NCBI RefSeq assembly: GCF_964355755.1
Contig: NC_092680.1
Coordinates: forward strand, 14,049,001-14,113,000
Length of the DNA: 64,000 bases
Direction of reading: 5' to 3'
From: Antedon mediterranea
Taxonomy: Eukaryota; Echinodermata; Crinoidea; Comatulida; Antedonidae
Positions 61,778-64,000 of the stretch are shown here, in pieces; position 1 is the first letter of the stretch; each line of letters begins with the position of its first letter. The position numbers and the translations under genes were made by a program. The notes under the pieces are model-generated. The model was given only the letters and a program-made list of their open reading frames with translations. It did no database searches and was not told where the DNA came from.

Positions 61778-62077
61778 TCAGAAATTTGCAATTGAGTGAC
61801 CAGCTGAATTAAAATGTTCGGCTACAGGTTGATCAAGCTTTAATGTTTTGATAGCTGATCTGTGTTGTGTCATTCTCATACGGAAAGTATTTTTTGTTTC
61901 CTCGACGTACTGTTTGCCACAAATATTACAGTATATGAGATAAATGACGTTTTTGGTTAGATAATTAATTGATTTTCTTATCAGAAAAATGCGGCCAGTT
62001 TGGTTACTCTTAAATTTTTCAGTAGAATCAACCAATGAACAAGTTTTGCAAGATTTGCCGCAAAAGCGACTGCCCAA
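61778..62077 (-). pseudogene. PLE GIY-YIG endonuclease domain
   Basis: Minus-strand frame: GSRFCGKSCKTCSLVDST (a CxxxCxxC-type zinc-binding linker), then LTKNVIYLIYCNICGKQYVE, ETKNTFRMRMTQHRSAIK and PVAEHFNSAGHSIANF. VIYLIYC-x2-C-GKQYVxET is the GIY-YIG core of Penelope-like elements; E replaces the G expected in YVGET. The open part has no stop, but it is separated by frameshifts from the RT. Confidence 0.85.
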
Positions 62078-62399
62078 ATTTTGGCCGTCATGAGAGTTAA
62101 TTTCACTCTTAAATTTGGATCTGACTAATATATGACGAAGGTTGGGAGGTCTACGAAATGCAATAATGGGTGGTTCCGGAAAAACAGTCCTGAAACGTTC
62201 TGTATAATGGGCATATGTTGCTTAACAATATCCCGTTATGGAGGCAAAGGGTGATAGGTTGTGAACAATGGCACTCTGGTCGAATTTGTCTGACGTGGTT
62301 AGTACGTCAGTGTTTGACATCGAGGAATGTCTTTTGCTTTCTTTATAGCAGTTTCGATGTATTCCTTCTTGTAATTTCTATTCCGGAGATGTTTGGTTA

Positions 62400-63156
62400 T
62401 TAGTTCTTCGGTCGTTTCTGAAAATCTAAATCTGAAGAACAGATACGTCTGATACGTAATGCTTGACTATACGGTATGTTTTTAGTACAGTGTCGGGGAT
62501 GACAACTGCTAGGGAGCAAGTACATATTTTTATCCGTAGGTTTACGGAATAGGTAATTTTCTATGGTCACTATAGTGTCTAAAAAATCAACGCTACTAGT
62601 GGATTTGGTAGCTGTAAATTTGATAGTTGTGTGGGCTGAATTATTGAGAAGAAAAGATTCCAAATTATCTTCACCATGGGTCCAGATCATGAAGATGTCG
62701 TCAATGTATCTAAACCAAACAAGTGGTTTATTAGGTTGGAGGGACAGAAAATTTGCCTCAAATTTGAAAATGAATTTGAAGGAAATGGTCATTTCCAAAA
62801 ATAAAATTGTTGGTGGTTAAAATCAACATGACCAGTTCTCGTAAATGAGCTTTAGTAGACGTTTTGCCTGGAATTTGTTTGTAATTTAAAATACATACGT
62901 CGGCTCCTTCTTCGTTAGGGATATTAGTATACAACGATGGAACATCTAATGTAGCCAGAACAGAATTATTAGGTAAATTTTGAATTTGGTTTATTTTGCG
63001 GATAAAGTTCGTGGAGTCCTGAATGTATGAAGGGAGATCAGTCACATATGGTCTAAGTAAATCCTCCACATATTCAGAAATTTTCTCTGTAGCAGTGCCA
63101 TTGCCTGAAATAATGGGTCTACCAGGATTGCCTGGAACTGGATTAGCTTGTGCCAA
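62400..63156 (-). pseudogene. PLE reverse transcriptase, frameshifted and internally deleted
   Basis: From the 5' side on the minus strand: NPGRPIISGNGTATEKISEY, LPSYIQDSTNFIRKI, LATLDVPSLYTNIPNEEGAD (RT motif A), then, in another frame, LVWFRYIDDIFMIW (62691-62708 encode YIDDIF, the catalytic motif C), KFTATKSTSSVDFLDT and SQALRIRRICSSD. Between NDHFLQ and FEANFL the usual GxxMGxxxAPxxA block is missing, an internal deletion near 62760-62800. A further shift after SDLDFQ moves to the frame ETTEELITKHLRNRNYKKEY. Confidence 0.88.
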
Positions 63157-63660
63157 ATGAGGTCCAATCTTAGGATCGATGGAGTGTTTTTTATACCATC
63201 ACATAAACAGATTTGGCCACCTAATTATCCGCAATTTCCGGGGTGGGATCCGTTGTAAGTTTACGATAATGAAGAGGATTGTTTAGCTGTCTTAAGGACT
63301 CCTCTTCATAAAATTTGATGTCCATAGCAACAGTGGCAGAACCTTATTAGCGGGTTTAATGATGATATCATTACGCTGACGCAATTTGGCAATGGCCTGT
63401 CTCTCTTGTTTTGAGAGATTGTCACGTAATGAAAAGGATTCTTTAGCTGTCTTAAGTACTCCTCTTCATAAAATGTTCATAGCAACAGTGATATATATAA
63501 ACATCACAGGCACAGTTTGGTTTTGGGCAGAATTTAAGTCTTCGGGAAAGAAGTTTTTTCTCTCCTTCGGAAAGTCGACAATTAATTTCAACAACTGAAT
63601 CAAGGTTGTTGCTCCGATTCTCGTTATATATATTATTATAAAGAACCTTCTGCAGGGTAA

Positions 63661-64000
63661 TATCTTAACATATTCATATCTTAAAACATTCATATCTTAA
63701 CGTATTCATATCTTAACATATTCATTTCACATTCATATCTTAAAGTATTCATATCTTAACATTCATTTCACATTCATATCTTAACGTATTCATATCGTAA
63801 CATATTCTAAACGTATTCTTATCTTAACGTATTCATATCTTAACGTATTCATATCTTAACATATTCATTTCACATTCTTATCTTAACACATTCATATCTT
63901 AACACATTCATATCTTAACGTATTCATATCTTAACGTATTCATTTCTTAACATATTCATTTCACATTCATATCTTAACACATTCATATCTTAACACATTC
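63661..64000. repeat. 16-bp satellite array reaching the window end
   Basis: TATTCATATCTTAACG repeats with a mainly 16-bp period and frequent variants (TTCATTTCACATTCATATC, ACATTCATATCTTAAC). About 21 units are visible and the array is cut by the window end. Confidence 0.9.

Larger units (their letters stand above)
61253..63600 (-). mobile_element. Decayed Penelope-like element (PLE)
   Basis: The minus strand carries a Penelope-type reverse transcriptase followed downstream by a GIY-YIG endonuclease, the defining order of endonuclease-bearing PLEs. The 3' edge is placed at about 61253 because the TTTGCCTTTGGATTT-type end recurs in the MAP1 intron next to another TA run. The 5' part (63160-63600) encodes FYEEESLRQLNNPLHYRKL and similar, with stops, and includes a tandem duplication of about 157 bp (63284 and 63441 share TTTAGCTGTCTTAAG). 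Frameshifts make it inactive. Confidence 0.85.

Overview
The window is eukaryotic, AT-rich and mostly non-coding. Coding exons carry canonical GT/AG introns, and there are tRNA-derived SINEs, LINE and Penelope-like retroelements, and many short inverted-repeat DNA transposons. The two recognisable host genes (a MAP1-family microtubule-associated protein and an acid-sphingomyelinase-like phosphodiesterase) are animal genes. The repeat types, compact introns and frequent AGGCCTA motifs suggest a marine invertebrate deuterostome, perhaps an echinoderm. That taxonomic placement is a guess.

Layout. From 1 to about 38 kb no convincing host exon is seen. This stretch is AT-rich DNA with interspersed elements. 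They include a Harbinger-like element holding 17 copies of a 41-bp minisatellite (1966-3049); two near-identical TTAA-flanked MITEs plus a diverged third copy (4711-5340, 36263-36887, about 20384-20899); a tRNA-Ser-like SINE followed by a LINE 3' end (5577-6073); a TA-flanked MITE with long TIRs (7869-8325); palindromic elements with TTTCTGCTGCC ends (10085-10913, 26440-26828), one with a Myb/SANT-like fragment; a decayed hAT/ZMYM1-like transposase (16480-17475); and a 70-bp minisatellite split by an 841-bp TA-flanked transposon (22276-23880).

38.1-47.05 kb holds most of a MAP1 gene on the + strand. Three exons encode about 2,715 residues: the conserved MAP1 N-terminal region, a Cys-rich 15-fold CxDGxxC repeat, a very long acidic TEELQKDESQ repeat, a basic KKTDA repeat, and the conserved light-chain C-terminal domain at the stop codon. 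The 5' coding end is not firmly identified.

47-53 kb is intergenic. It has candidate polyA signals, a diverged ~300-bp repeat, a dead non-LTR reverse transcriptase and a CACAAATGTG minisatellite. 53.65-59.56 kb carries the first four coding exons of a secreted SMPDL3-type phosphodiesterase (+ strand), including the signal peptide and metal-binding motifs. Its remaining exons are not seen. It is flanked by two diverged copies of one ~0.9-kb repeat; the downstream copy contains a retroposed tail with a 16-bp target duplication. 61.25-63.6 kb is a decayed Penelope-like element (- strand; RT and GIY-YIG nuclease), and the window ends in a 16-bp satellite array.

No operon, CRISPR array or prokaryotic system is present. 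The most unusual content is the set of repeat domains in MAP1 and the nested repeats whose insertion boundaries can be read exactly.
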